DNA from: an uncultured Aquimarina sp.
GTDB taxonomy: Bacteria > Bacteroidota > Bacteroidia > Flavobacteriales > Flavobacteriaceae
NCBI GenBank assembly: GCA_947498815.1
Contig: CANMLU010000001.1
Span: forward strand, 124,001-188,000
Length of the DNA: 64,000 nucleotides
Direction: 5' to 3'
This document shows positions 1 to 8,253 of this stretch, one piece after another. Below the pieces are notes generated by a model. The model had not been told where the DNA came from. It saw only the letters and a program-made list of their open reading frames with translations, and searched no databases. Made by a program: the position numbers and the translations under genes. Within the stretch, counting starts at the first letter, position 1; the number at the start of each line of letters is the position of its first letter.

Positions 1-132
1 CCTAAAAAGTTTTAAATTCAGTCTTTTGTTAAGTAAAAAGGCCAATCTATAGGATGCTAATGAACAATGAATAGCAATAAGCTCGTAATCATCATCTTCT
101 AGAGTATCCAAAACTAACTTCTGAATGGCCAT
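1..132 (-). CDS. IPExxxVDY family protein, N-terminal part (runs off the window)
   Basis: Forty-four codons are visible from the ATG at 132, reading MAIQKLVLDTLEDDDYELIA and on through IHCSLASYRLAFLLNKRL. This N-terminus matches the short Bacteroidota protein family annotated as IPExxxVDY, which usually sits directly downstream of rnc, as here. The function of the family is not known. The frame stays open upstream of the ATG for some codons, but the family normally starts at this Met. The diagnostic IPExxxVDY motif lies beyond the window edge, so the call rests on the N-terminus and gene order. Confidence 0.7.
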   Translation of the reverse strand, partial: MAIQKLVLDTLEDDDYELIAIHCSLASYRLAFLLNKRLNLKLFR

Positions 133-316
133 TTTAGTGTCTGTTTTTCCCAGAATTAACGCGAAATATACAAATAAAATCAGCTAACGACTTTAATTAA
201 ATCTAAAGATATTTCACGAAAACGATTGAGTTAGTATCTTTTATGAATAAAGAATTGTTGTTTTAATGAGAAGAAGGTATTTATACCCTTTTGAAGAAAG
301 TAATCTTTTGTATTTA

Positions 317-1051
317 TTAAGAATCAATTTTGGATTGAAATGCAAAATAGGCTCTCTTGGACGCTTTTTCTTCAGCTTTTTTCTTTGAAGTCGCTCTGGC
401 TTTTGCTATCACTTTGTCGTTTATCCATAATTTGACCGCAAAGTGTTTCATTTCATCTCTTCCGGTATCTTCATAGACTTCATAGCTGAAGACTTTTTTC
501 TCTTTTTGACACCATTCTATCAGTAGACTTTTATAACTTATGATCTGACCCTCAAGACTTTCGATATCTACATAAGGGTCAATAACTGCCTCATGAATAA
601 ATCGTTCGCAGTAGGGATAACCACGATCAAGATAAATGGCACCTATTAGTGCCTCAAAAAGATTTCCATGAATATTAATTCCAAATTGAGTTTTTGGAAT
701 ATTAGTTCTTACCAGGTCGATTAACTTTAGATCTTTACCTAATTCATTAAGGTGTTTTCTACTTACTACTTTTGCTCTCATTTTTGTGAGATACCCTTCA
801 TTTCCTTCGGGCACTTTTTTAAATAAGTGGGCAGCAATAACACTACTTAACATGGCATCACCCAAAAACTCTAACCGTTCATAGTTTAGTGCATTTCCTT
901 TTTTGTCCTTTAGATTAAGAGATCTATGTGTAAATGCTTTTTCGTAGGGCTTAATATTTTTGGGTTTGAAGCTCAATATTTTTTGAATTTTGGAAAAAAA
1001 ATTCCCGTTCTTTTCAGAGCGGGAACTTAATATGTTGCGAATAACATTCAT
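317..1051 (-). CDS. rnc: Ribonuclease III
   Basis: Double-strand-specific endoribonuclease that processes rRNA precursors and structured mRNAs in the cytoplasm. The RNase III signature NYERLEFLGDAML lies at residues 56-68, giving metal ligands E58, E61 and D65 by analogy with E. coli E38/E41/D45. The second motif is GNLFEALIGAIYLD (about 129-142); its Glu is E133, but the position matching E. coli D114 is Asn130. I recall Asn there in other Bacteroidota, so this is probably lineage-typical. A dsRNA-binding domain fills about 172-240 (ATSKKKAEEKASKRA). An N-terminal extension of about 20 residues precedes the catalytic domain. The start overlaps the fabF stop by one base (TAATG), indicating translational coupling. 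Confidence 0.96.
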   Translation of the reverse strand: MNVIRNILSSRSEKNGNFFSKIQKILSFKPKNIKPYEKAFTHRSLNLKDKKGNALNYERLEFLGDAMLSSVIAAHLFKKVPEGNEGYLTKMRAKVVSRKHLNELGKDLKLIDLVRTNIPKTQFGINIHGNLFEALIGAIYLDRGYPYCERFIHEAVIDPYVDIESLEGQIISYKSLLIEWCQKEKKVFSYEVYEDTGRDEMKHFAVKLWINDKVIAKARATSKKKAEEKASKRAYFAFQSKIDS

Positions 1052-2304
1052 TATTCGTCTAACTTTTTAAATAACACACAAGCATTATGACCTCCGAAAC
1101 CAAAAGTATTACTCATGGCATAGGTAATATCACGTTTTTGCGCTTTGTTTAAGGTCAAATTCAACGAAGCATCTATGTTCTCATCCACTGTAGAGTGGTT
1201 GATTGTAGGTGGCACTGTATTATGTTGCATAGCAAGTATAGAAGCAATAGCTTCAATAGCACCTGCAGCACCAAGTAAGTGACCTGTCATAGATTTTGTT
1301 GAGTTGATATTGATACTAGGCGCATGACTTCCAAAAACTTTAGTAATAGCTTTCAATTCTGCGACATCTCCTAATGGTGTGGAGGTGCCATGAGTGTTTA
1401 TAGCATCTACTTGTTCTGGTTGTACACCTGCATCTCTTAAACAATTAAGCATTACGCGCTCTACACCTATTCCATCTGGATGTGGTGCAGTCATGTGATA
1501 TGCATCACTAGACATTCCACCTCCAACAACTTCGGCATAAATTTTTGCGCCACGTGCTTTTGCATGTTCATATTCTTCAAGAATAAGAGTTCCCCCACCT
1601 TCACCAAGCACAAAACCATCTCTGGTTGCGTCGAATGGCCTAGAGGCAGTTTCTGGGGTTTCATTTCTTGTCGATAGGGCATGCATGGCATTAAATCCTC
1701 CCATACCAGCTATAGTTACTGCTGCTTCGCTTCCACCTGTAATGATAATATCACAATGTCCTAAACGAATATAGTTTAAGGCATCTATCATTGCGTTTGC
1801 AGAGGAGGCACAGGCAGAAACTGTGGTATAATTGGGCCCCATAAAACCATTTCGAATAGAGATGTGTCCCGGTGCAATATCTGCAATCATCTTCGGAATA
1901 AAGAACGGATTGAAACGCGGAGTTCCATCACCGTTGGCATAACCAATCACTTCTTGTTGAAATGTTTCTATTCCTCCGATTCCGGCACCCCAAATCACAC
2001 CGACTCTAAATTTGTCGACTTTTTCAAGATCGATGGCAGCATCTTGTATCGCTTCTTCTGAAGAAACAATAGCATACTGCGCAAATTTATCAAGTTTGCG
2101 TGCTTCTTTTCTATCGAAATAATCTGTAGGAGAATAATTTTTGACTTCGCAAGCAAATTTAGTCTTGAATTTTTCGGTATCAAAATAAGTTATGGGGGCA
2201 CAACCGCTTTTTCCGCTTGACAATCCTTTCCAATACTCATCAATATTATTACCAATAGGTGTTAAAGCACCTAGTCCTGTGACTACAACTCGCTTAAGAT
2301 TCAT
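1051..2304 (-). CDS. fabF: Beta-ketoacyl-ACP synthase II
   Basis: Condenses malonyl-ACP with acyl-ACP in fatty acid elongation. The sequence has the thiolase-fold N-terminus KRVVVTGLGALTPIG, the nucleophile C165 in TVSACASSANAM, and the two catalytic histidines in NTHGTSTPLGD and in KSMTGHLLGAAGAIEA. The length of 417 residues is standard for FabF. It lies 18 bp downstream of acpP and overlaps rnc by one base, so acpP-fabF-rnc reads as one minus-strand operon, the usual flavobacterial order. No anomalies are seen. Confidence 0.97.
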   Translation of the reverse strand: MNLKRVVVTGLGALTPIGNNIDEYWKGLSSGKSGCAPITYFDTEKFKTKFACEVKNYSPTDYFDRKEARKLDKFAQYAIVSSEEAIQDAAIDLEKVDKFRVGVIWGAGIGGIETFQQEVIGYANGDGTPRFNPFFIPKMIADIAPGHISIRNGFMGPNYTTVSACASSANAMIDALNYIRLGHCDIIITGGSEAAVTIAGMGGFNAMHALSTRNETPETASRPFDATRDGFVLGEGGGTLILEEYEHAKARGAKIYAEVVGGGMSSDAYHMTAPHPDGIGVERVMLNCLRDAGVQPEQVDAINTHGTSTPLGDVAELKAITKVFGSHAPSININSTKSMTGHLLGAAGAIEAIASILAMQHNTVPPTINHSTVDENIDASLNLTLNKAQKRDITYAMSNTFGFGGHNACVLFKKLDE

Positions 2305-2322
2305 ACTTTGTGGTGAAGTTTG

Positions 2323-2556
2323 TTACTTTGCGTCTTCAATATAGGATATTGCTTGACCAACTGTTGCAATGTTTTCAGCTTGATCATCTGGAATCTGAAT
2401 ATCGAATTCTTTTTCGAACTCCATAATCAATTCTACGGTGTCTAGCGAATCTGCTCCTAAGTCGTTTGTGAAGCTTGCTTCGTTTACAACTTCGTTTTCG
2501 TCTACACCTAATTTGTCAACGATTATCGCTTTTACTCTTGATGCAATGTCTGACAT
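2323..2556 (-). CDS. acpP: Acyl carrier protein
   Basis: Carries fatty acyl intermediates on a 4'-phosphopantetheine arm. The attachment serine is S37 in the canonical motif [15 protein letters not shown]. The protein is 77 residues and strongly acidic, as expected. It is the first gene of the acpP-fabF-rnc operon; an A/T-rich leader and a TAnnTTTG box lie upstream on the minus strand. Confidence 0.97.
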   Translation of the reverse strand: MSDIASRVKAIIVDKLGVDENEVVNEASFTNDLGADSLDTVELIMEFEKEFDIQIPDDQAENIATVGQAISYIEDAK

Positions 2557-2587
2557 AATTTTTAATTTTAATTTTTAATTTAGGAGG

Positions 2588-2595
2588 CAAAAATA
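2588..2595 (-). promoter_or_regulatory. Probable -7 box of the acpP-fabF-rnc operon
   Basis: On the minus strand the octamer TATTTTTG matches the Bacteroidota -7 consensus TAnnTTTG, 31 bases upstream of the acpP start. No convincing -33 TTTG is seen at the usual spacing. Confidence 0.5.
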
Positions 2596-2738
2596 AAAAA
2601 CTTTATTTTAAAACCCCATAATCCCACAAAAATGTATTTATGTTTTTATCAAATATAGGGAAGAATTGGCTTTTTTGCTGCCTAAAATTGAATAATAATT
2701 ATTTTTTTTGTGCTCTCTAATTAACAATTAATCATACT

Positions 2739-3317
2739 ATGAAGCGTATCGTAATTTTTGCTTCCGGCTCTGGTACCAATGCCGAAAATATAATTAAATA
2801 CTTCCATGAGCGAAAAAATGCCGAGGTAACACATGTGTTCTCTAACAACCTGCGTGCCAAAGTATTAAAAAGAGCTCATGACCTGAAGGTAAAGGCTTTA
2901 CACTTTGACAAAGAGTCATTTTATAAGACAAATGATGTGTTAAATATCTTAAAAGACGCCAAACCTGATGTTATTGTGCTTGCTGGGTTTTTATGGATAT
3001 TCCCCAAAAAAATCATTGATGTCTTCCCAAATAAGGTCATAAATGTGCATCCGGCGCTATTGCCAAAATATGGCGGAAAAGGAATGTACGGACATCATGT
3101 GCATGATGCTGTGATTAGAAATAAAGAAAAAGAAAGTGGTATTACGATCCATTATGTTAATGAACATTATGATGAAGGTGCGGTTATTTTTCAAGCCAAA
3201 ACGTCAATTGCCGAAGGAGACTCTGCCGAAGATGTCGCAAACGCGATTCATCAACTAGAATATAAACATTTTCCTGTCGTTATTGAGAAGGTGTTAGGCT
3301 TACGGGATGAGGTTTGA
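2739..3317 (+). CDS. purN: Phosphoribosylglycinamide formyltransferase
   Basis: Transfers the formyl group from 10-formyl-tetrahydrofolate to GAR in the third step of purine synthesis. The N-terminal phosphate loop FASGSGTNAENI (residues 8-19), the catalytic pair N102/H104 in INVHPALLPKYGGKGMYG, and D145 in HYDEGAVIFQ are all present. The length of 192 residues is normal. It is transcribed divergently from the acpP operon and has no close downstream partner; a second purine gene (PurF-like) lies 2 kb further on. Confidence 0.96.
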   Translation: MKRIVIFASGSGTNAENIIKYFHERKNAEVTHVFSNNLRAKVLKRAHDLKVKALHFDKESFYKTNDVLNILKDAKPDVIVLAGFLWIFPKKIIDVFPNKVINVHPALLPKYGGKGMYGHHVHDAVIRNKEKESGITIHYVNEHYDEGAVIFQAKTSIAEGDSAEDVANAIHQLEYKHFPVVIEKVLGLRDEV

Positions 3318-3569
3318 GGTAATGATGAGTATTTTGAGAAGTGAGCTGGTAAGAATTAGTAATGACGTTCGGGGGGGCTATACGCTTTATCTTTTTAAAT
3401 AAAGCGCTCTGAGGCTCTCGGAGAGCACAAAATAAATGTAAAGGATCCTGAACTTGGTCGAAAGGCTACTGTCCCTAACACAAAAAATATATGCAGATTA
3501 TCAAGAAAGATCAATTGATTAAAGAAATAAAGACTAACTACTACCCACTAATAAGCTAACTACTTAAAT

Positions 3570-4205
3570 ATGGCAAAAAAAGAAAAGTTTTATGTAGTCT
3601 GGGAAGGACACCGACCAGGAATTTACACCAAATGGGATGATTGCAAAGCTGCCGTAAAAGGATACACAAGCGCAAAGTATAAATCTTTTGATTCCTTTGA
3701 TGTTGCCAAAAAAGCATATAATGGGGATTATGAGGATTATAAAGGGAAAAGCAAATCTAAAAAAACACTCACCCCAGAACAATTGGCGAAAATTGGCGAA
3801 CCCAACCTATATTCTATCGCAGTAGATGCGGCTTCAAGCGGAAACCCCGGTAAAATGGAATATCGTGGTGTGGATACCCAGACCGAAAAACAATTATTTC
3901 ATCAAGGGCCTTTTGCTCAAGGAACTAATAATATAGGAGAGTTTTTATCTTTGGTGCATGGATTGGCATATCTTAAAAAGAAAAATAGCGATCGTATTAT
4001 TTATTCAGATTCAAAAATAGCCATAGGCTGGGTGAAACAAAAAACATGTAGAACAAAGCTGAAAAGGAATACAAAAAACGCTGCAATGTTTGAATTGGTG
4101 GACCGAGCCATACAATGGTTAAAGTCAAACACATATACAACAAAAATTGTAAAATGGGAAACCAAAGCCTGGGGAGAAATCCCAGCAGATTTTGGAAGAA
4201 AATAA
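3570..4205 (+). CDS. rnhA: Ribonuclease H with N-terminal viroplasmin-type domain
   Basis: Cleaves the RNA strand of RNA-DNA hybrids. Residues 5-50 (KFYVVWEGHRPGIYTKW ... SFDVAKKAYNG) form the small hybrid-binding domain known from caulimovirus viroplasmin and eukaryotic RNase H1. After a lysine-rich linker (about 55-70) the RNase H fold follows, with D86 in VDAASSGNPG, E124 in NNIGEFLSLVHG, D147 in YSDSKIAI and D207 in PADFGRK, so the full DEDD set is present. The two-domain type is common in Bacteroidota. The preceding gap of about 250 bp holds only small hairpins. Confidence 0.92.
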   Translation: MAKKEKFYVVWEGHRPGIYTKWDDCKAAVKGYTSAKYKSFDSFDVAKKAYNGDYEDYKGKSKSKKTLTPEQLAKIGEPNLYSIAVDAASSGNPGKMEYRGVDTQTEKQLFHQGPFAQGTNNIGEFLSLVHGLAYLKKKNSDRIIYSDSKIAIGWVKQKTCRTKLKRNTKNAAMFELVDRAIQWLKSNTYTTKIVKWETKAWGEIPADFGRK

Positions 4206-4243
4206 CCTTTGTAATAATCCCCTTACTACTTAAAAGTAAAACG

Positions 4244-4251
4244 TATATTTG
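4244..4251 (+). promoter_or_regulatory. Probable -7 box of the PfkB kinase gene
   Basis: TATATTTG matches TAnnTTTG and ends 22 bases before the ATG at 4274. It lies inside the longer open frame that begins at 4115, which argues against the longer start. Confidence 0.5.
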
Positions 4252-4273
4252 CAAAAAAATATTACGCTATTTT

Positions 4274-5203
4274 ATGAGCAAATTACTTATTGTAGGTTCT
4301 GTAGCCTTTGATGCTATTGAGACCCCATTCGGAAAAACGGATAAAATTCTTGGAGGGGCAGCACCTTATATTGCACTTTCTGCATCTAATTTCAATATTT
4401 CTTCTGCCATTGTGTCGGTAATTGGAGAAGATTTCCCTAAGGATTATCTCACCAAACTAGAAGAAAAAAACATTGATACTTCGGCAATAGAAATTGTTGA
4501 GGGAGGAAAAACTTTTTTCTGGAGCGGGAAATACCACAATGACTTAAACTCAAGAGATACATTAGAAACACAGCTTAATGTATTGGCTGATTTCAAACCG
4601 GTAGTTCCTGATAATTACAAAGACGCCGAGATTGTGGTATTAGGAAATTTAAATCCTTTGGTCCAACTTAGTGTTTTAGAACAAATGTCTACTAAACCAA
4701 AATTGGCGATACTAGACACTATGAATTTCTGGATGGAAGATACTTTTATTGAAGACCTTCGTAAAGTAATTGCCAAAGTAGATGTCATTACTATTAATGA
4801 TGAAGAGGCAAGACAGCTAAGTGGAGAATATTCTTTGGTAAAAGCTGCTCGAGAAATTGAAAAAATGGGGCCAAAATATGTGGTGATCAAAAAAGGAGAG
4901 CATGGAGCATTGTTGTTTCATCAAGATCAGATTTTCTTTGCACCGGCATTGCCACTAGAAGAAGTATTTGATCCTACAGGAGCTGGAGATACGTTTGCAG
5001 GAGGTTTTGCGGGGTATTTAACCAAAACAGGCGACCTTTCTTTTGAAAACATGAAAAATGCGATTATACATGCTTCAAATTTGGCATCTTTTTGTGTCGA
5101 AAAATTTGGAACAGAACGAATGGAAGATTTAAACCGACAAGAGGTTCAGAAACGACTTCAGCAGTTTAAAGAATTAACACAATTTGAAATAGAGTTATCA
5201 TAA
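4274..5203 (+). CDS. PfkB-family carbohydrate/nucleoside kinase
   Basis: ATP-dependent kinase of the ribokinase family. The first strand MSKLLIVGSVAFD, the early GG motif KILGGAAPYIALSAS (about 25-39) and the C-terminal signature DPTGAGDTFAGGF with catalytic base D239 are clear. The substrate cannot be told from sequence; fructose, ribose, adenosine and similar substrates are possible. The open frame extends upstream to 4115, inside rnhA, but those residues do not look like a kinase and a promoter box sits within them, so I take 4274. It is followed by a strong terminator and then the PurF-like gene; flavobacteria often keep these two genes adjacent. Confidence 0.88.
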   Translation: MSKLLIVGSVAFDAIETPFGKTDKILGGAAPYIALSASNFNISSAIVSVIGEDFPKDYLTKLEEKNIDTSAIEIVEGGKTFFWSGKYHNDLNSRDTLETQLNVLADFKPVVPDNYKDAEIVVLGNLNPLVQLSVLEQMSTKPKLAILDTMNFWMEDTFIEDLRKVIAKVDVITINDEEARQLSGEYSLVKAAREIEKMGPKYVVIKKGEHGALLFHQDQIFFAPALPLEEVFDPTGAGDTFAGGFAGYLTKTGDLSFENMKNAIIHASNLASFCVEKFGTERMEDLNRQEVQKRLQQFKELTQFEIELS

Positions 5204-5237
5204 AAAAAGCCCTGCACCCTGGTGTAAGGGCTTTTTT
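5203..5237 (+). terminator. Rho-independent terminator after the PfkB kinase
   Basis: GCCCT-GCACC pairs with GGTGT-AAGGGC around a two-base loop, with flanking A and T runs. It starts at the kinase stop codon. Confidence 0.85.
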
Positions 5238-5288
5238 ACTATATGGACTAAACCTACATAACGCAACAATTAGAATTATTGGAATACT

Positions 5289-7187
5289 ATGAGTGATGCT
5301 TTAAAACATGAATGCGGGATAGCATTTATTCGACTATTAAAACCATTGGAGTATTATAAAGAAAAATACGGCAGTGCATTTTATGGAGTAAATAAAATGT
5401 ATCTAATGATGGAAAAACAGCATAATCGTGGTCAAGATGGCGCCGGTTTTGCAAGTATTAAATTGGATACTGCACCAGGAGAGCGATATATTAGCCGAGT
5501 ACGATCTAGTGCAGCACAACCTATTCAAGATATTTTTTCTCAAATTAACGAAAGGATTAACAAAGAACTTGTTGAACATCCCGAGTATACAGACAATGTG
5601 GACCTTCAAAAAAAGAATATACCATATATTGGAGAAGTACTTCTTGGACATGTTCGCTATGGTACTTTTGGAAAAAATAGTGTAGAGAGTGTTCATCCTT
5701 TTTTAAGGCAGAATAACTGGATGCATCGAAATCTTATCGTTGCGGGTAATTTTAACATGACCAATAATGATGTTCTGTTTGATAATCTTGTTCGATTAGG
5801 ACAGCATCCCAAAGACAAAGTGGATACGGTAACAGTTATGGAAAAAATAGGTCACTTTTTGGATTCAGAAGTGGCAAAACTCTATAAGAAATTAAAGAAA
5901 GAAGGGTTTAATAAAATTGATGCCTCTCCACAGATAGTAGAGCGCTTAAATGTTACCAAAATTCTTCGAAAGTCATCAAGAGACTGGGATGGTGGATATG
6001 CAATGGCGGGGATGTTGGGTCATGGAGATGCATTTGTGCTAAGAGATCCTGCAGGGATAAGGCCTGCATATTATTATAAAGATGATGAAGTAGTGGTTGT
6101 AGCTTCAGAAAGACCTGTAATACAAACTGTATTTAATGTTGCTTTTGATGATGTAATCGAGTTAGACCCAGGAAAAGCAATTATCATAAAGAAAGATGGC
6201 GATACGTCTGTTCGTAAGATTATAGAGCCGTTAGAGAGAAAAGCATGTTCATTTGAGAGAATTTATTTCTCAAGAGGAAGTGATGCAGAGATTTATACCG
6301 AAAGAAAAAAGCTTGGTAGATTATTAATGCCACAAGTATTAAAAGAAATCGACCATGATGCCGTGAATACTGTTTTTTCTTTTATCCCAAATACTGCCGA
6401 AACTTCTTTTTATGGCATGGTTGAAGCCGCTCAGGATGAGTTAAACAAGCAAAAAAATGAGACCATCCTTTCTGAAAAAGATACTTTGACAGACGAACGC
6501 TTATCGGAAATCCTTTCCTATAGGCTTCGAACAGAAAAAATCGCAATTAAAGATGCCAAGCTACGTACTTTTATTACAGAAGATAGTAGCAGAGACGATT
6601 TGGTTGCTCACGTATACGACGTGACCTATGGTGTGGTAAAGCAAGAAGATAATTTGGTGATTATTGATGATAGTATCGTAAGAGGAACTACGTTGAAAAA
6701 GAGTATCATCAAAATGATGGATCGATTAAACCCTAAGAAGATTGTTATTGTGTCCTCGGCGCCGCAAATTAGGTATCCTGATTGTTATGGTATCGATATG
6801 GCAAGACTTGAAGGTTTAATTGCATTTAAGGCGGCACTAGAACTTTTAAAAGAAAATGGTAATTATGACCTGGTAGAACAAGTTTATGAAAAATGTAAAG
6901 CGCAAGAAAATTTTGCTGATGCCGAAGTTCAAAATTTTGTAAAAGAAATTTATGATGGGTTTTCTGATCAAGAAATAAGTGATAAAATAGCAGAATTGTT
7001 AAGCGACAAAACGGTAAACGCAGAGGTAAAGATAATATACCAAACTGTTGACAACCTGCACCAGGCTTGTCCTAAGAACCTTGGAGATTGGTATTTTACA
7101 GGGGATTATCCAACTGTGGGAGGAAATAGGGTTGTAAATAAGGCTTTTATAAACTTCTATGAGGGTAAAGACGAAAGAGCATATTAA
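5289..7187 (+). CDS. Amidophosphoribosyltransferase-like class II glutamine amidotransferase
   Basis: The predicted reaction is glutamine + PRPP to phosphoribosylamine, the first step of purine synthesis. C9 in the N-terminal HECGIAF is the expected glutaminase nucleophile, with a Ntn-type GHVRYGT motif downstream. The PRPP-binding loop VIIDDSIVRGTT lies at about residues 456-467. At 632 residues it is far longer than E. coli PurF (about 505), with an acidic insert and a C-terminal extension. This long form is widespread in Bacteroidota, where a standard-length PurF may also exist elsewhere, so I leave the symbol blank. A terminator separates it from the kinase upstream. Confidence 0.86.
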   Translation: MSDALKHECGIAFIRLLKPLEYYKEKYGSAFYGVNKMYLMMEKQHNRGQDGAGFASIKLDTAPGERYISRVRSSAAQPIQDIFSQINERINKELVEHPEYTDNVDLQKKNIPYIGEVLLGHVRYGTFGKNSVESVHPFLRQNNWMHRNLIVAGNFNMTNNDVLFDNLVRLGQHPKDKVDTVTVMEKIGHFLDSEVAKLYKKLKKEGFNKIDASPQIVERLNVTKILRKSSRDWDGGYAMAGMLGHGDAFVLRDPAGIRPAYYYKDDEVVVVASERPVIQTVFNVAFDDVIELDPGKAIIIKKDGDTSVRKIIEPLERKACSFERIYFSRGSDAEIYTERKKLGRLLMPQVLKEIDHDAVNTVFSFIPNTAETSFYGMVEAAQDELNKQKNETILSEKDTLTDERLSEILSYRLRTEKIAIKDAKLRTFITEDSSRDDLVAHVYDVTYGVVKQEDNLVIIDDSIVRGTTLKKSIIKMMDRLNPKKIVIVSSAPQIRYPDCYGIDMARLEGLIAFKAALELLKENGNYDLVEQVYEKCKAQENFADAEVQNFVKEIYDGFSDQEISDKIAELLSDKTVNAEVKIIYQTVDNLHQACPKNLGDWYFTGDYPTVGGNRVVNKAFINFYEGKDERAY

Positions 7188-7340
7188 AAAACAAAATACT
7201 TTGCTGTTAAAAAGGGTTAATTTGTGTAGTTCAACAATTATTTTGACCTTTCATCTAAAACATTTTTTCACAATGAAATAACGCTTTATATTAGCAAAGC
7301 CATAGCATAAGTAGGTTAAGTTCATGGTAGATTTGGGGCA

Positions 7341-7367
7341 AAAAAAGGTGGATCTTCCACCTTTTTT
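7341..7367 (+). terminator. Hairpin terminator between the PurF-like gene and sod
   Basis: GGTGGA-tct-TCCACC is flanked by an A7 run on the left and a T7 run on the right. It sits about 155 bp after the PurF-like stop codon, so it may end a long 3' UTR or a separate small transcript. The 150 bp before it carry no reading frame worth calling. Confidence 0.8.
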
Positions 7368-7400
7368 TATTTTTGAACATTTCGTAATATTTTATATATA

Positions 7401-7430
7401 AAAAAGAGTCGCACTAGTGCGACTCTTTTT
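7401..7430 (-). terminator. Palindromic terminator of superoxide dismutase
   Basis: A perfect 30-nt palindrome, AAAAAGAGTCGCACT joined directly to its complement, ends 23 bp from the sod stop codon on the minus strand. It can act in both directions. Confidence 0.85.
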
Positions 7431-7453
7431 AGTTTGTTCAATATATAATACTA

Positions 7454-8062
7454 TTATTTTCCTTGTGCATATCGGCTAGAAACCTCGTTCCAGTCGATTA
7501 CATTAAAGAATGAAGAAATATAATCCGGACGACGGTTTTGATAATTTAAATAATAAGCATGCTCCCATACATCCAATGCAAGGATAGGAGTCCCGCCACA
7601 ACCAATGCCATGCATTAATGGATTATCTTGATTAGGAGTCGAACATATTTCTACTTTTCCGCCTTGATGAACACATAACCATGCCCATCCAGAACCAAAG
7701 CGTGTAGCTGCAGCTTTTGAAAAAGCATCTTTAAAAGCGTCAAAAGATCCATAAGCAGCATTAATAGCATCAGCTAGTTCGCCAGTAGGTTTTCCTCCTC
7801 CATTTGGAGACATCACTTCCCAAAATAAATTGTGGTTGTAATATCCGCCACCATTATTTCTCACTGCAGTATTTGACATATCTAGATTGATAAGAATGTT
7901 CTCTATAGTTTTACCATCAAGATCAGTTCCATCTATTGCAGCATTTAATTTGCTGGTATAACCAGCATGATGTTTATCATGGTGAATTTCCATGGTACGT
8001 GCATCTATATGAGGTTCTAACGCATCAAAGGCGTAGTTTAACTTTGGTAATTCGAATGACAT
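7454..8062 (-). CDS. sod: Superoxide dismutase [Fe/Mn]
   Basis: Converts superoxide to oxygen and hydrogen peroxide in the cytoplasm (no signal peptide). The metal ligands are H27 in [12 protein letters not shown]77 in [11 protein letters not shown], and D164 and H168 in [12 protein letters not shown]. The GGGYYNHN stretch is closer to Mn-type enzymes, but metal preference is not safely read from sequence. The length of 202 residues is normal. It has its own -7 box and terminator, so it is monocistronic. Confidence 0.95.
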   Translation of the reverse strand: MSFELPKLNYAFDALEPHIDARTMEIHHDKHHAGYTSKLNAAIDGTDLDGKTIENILINLDMSNTAVRNNGGGYYNHNLFWEVMSPNGGGKPTGELADAINAAYGSFDAFKDAFSKAAATRFGSGWAWLCVHQGGKVEICSTPNQDNPLMHGIGCGGTPILALDVWEHAYYLNYQNRRPDYISSFFNVIDWNEVSSRYAQGK

Positions 8063-8100
8063 ATTTTACTTTATTTGATTAATAAAAATGAAAATGACAC

Positions 8101-8108
8101 CAAATTTA
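8101..8108 (-). promoter_or_regulatory. Probable -7 box of sod
   Basis: TAAATTTG on the minus strand matches TAnnTTTG and lies 38 bases upstream of the sod ATG. Confidence 0.5.
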
Positions 8109-8253
8109 ACAATTAGAGTGATGAATAAAAATTTATAATTGTTATAAATTAATTAAAACACCTATACGAGGTAATAGTTGGACTCATGTTTTTAATTATA
8201 TGATTTCATAGCACAAAAAGAAGTGCTTTTATGTATTTTAGTAAAAAAAAGAA

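Noticed and set aside
3318-3569. Regulatory RNA or riboswitch upstream of the RNase H gene
   Set aside because: Only short hairpins (for example GCTCTCGGAGAGC) and a dispersed-repeat-like fragment are seen; no known riboswitch core.
4115-5203. Longer start of the PfkB kinase inside rnhA
   Set aside because: A TATATTTG promoter box lies between this start and the family N-terminus.
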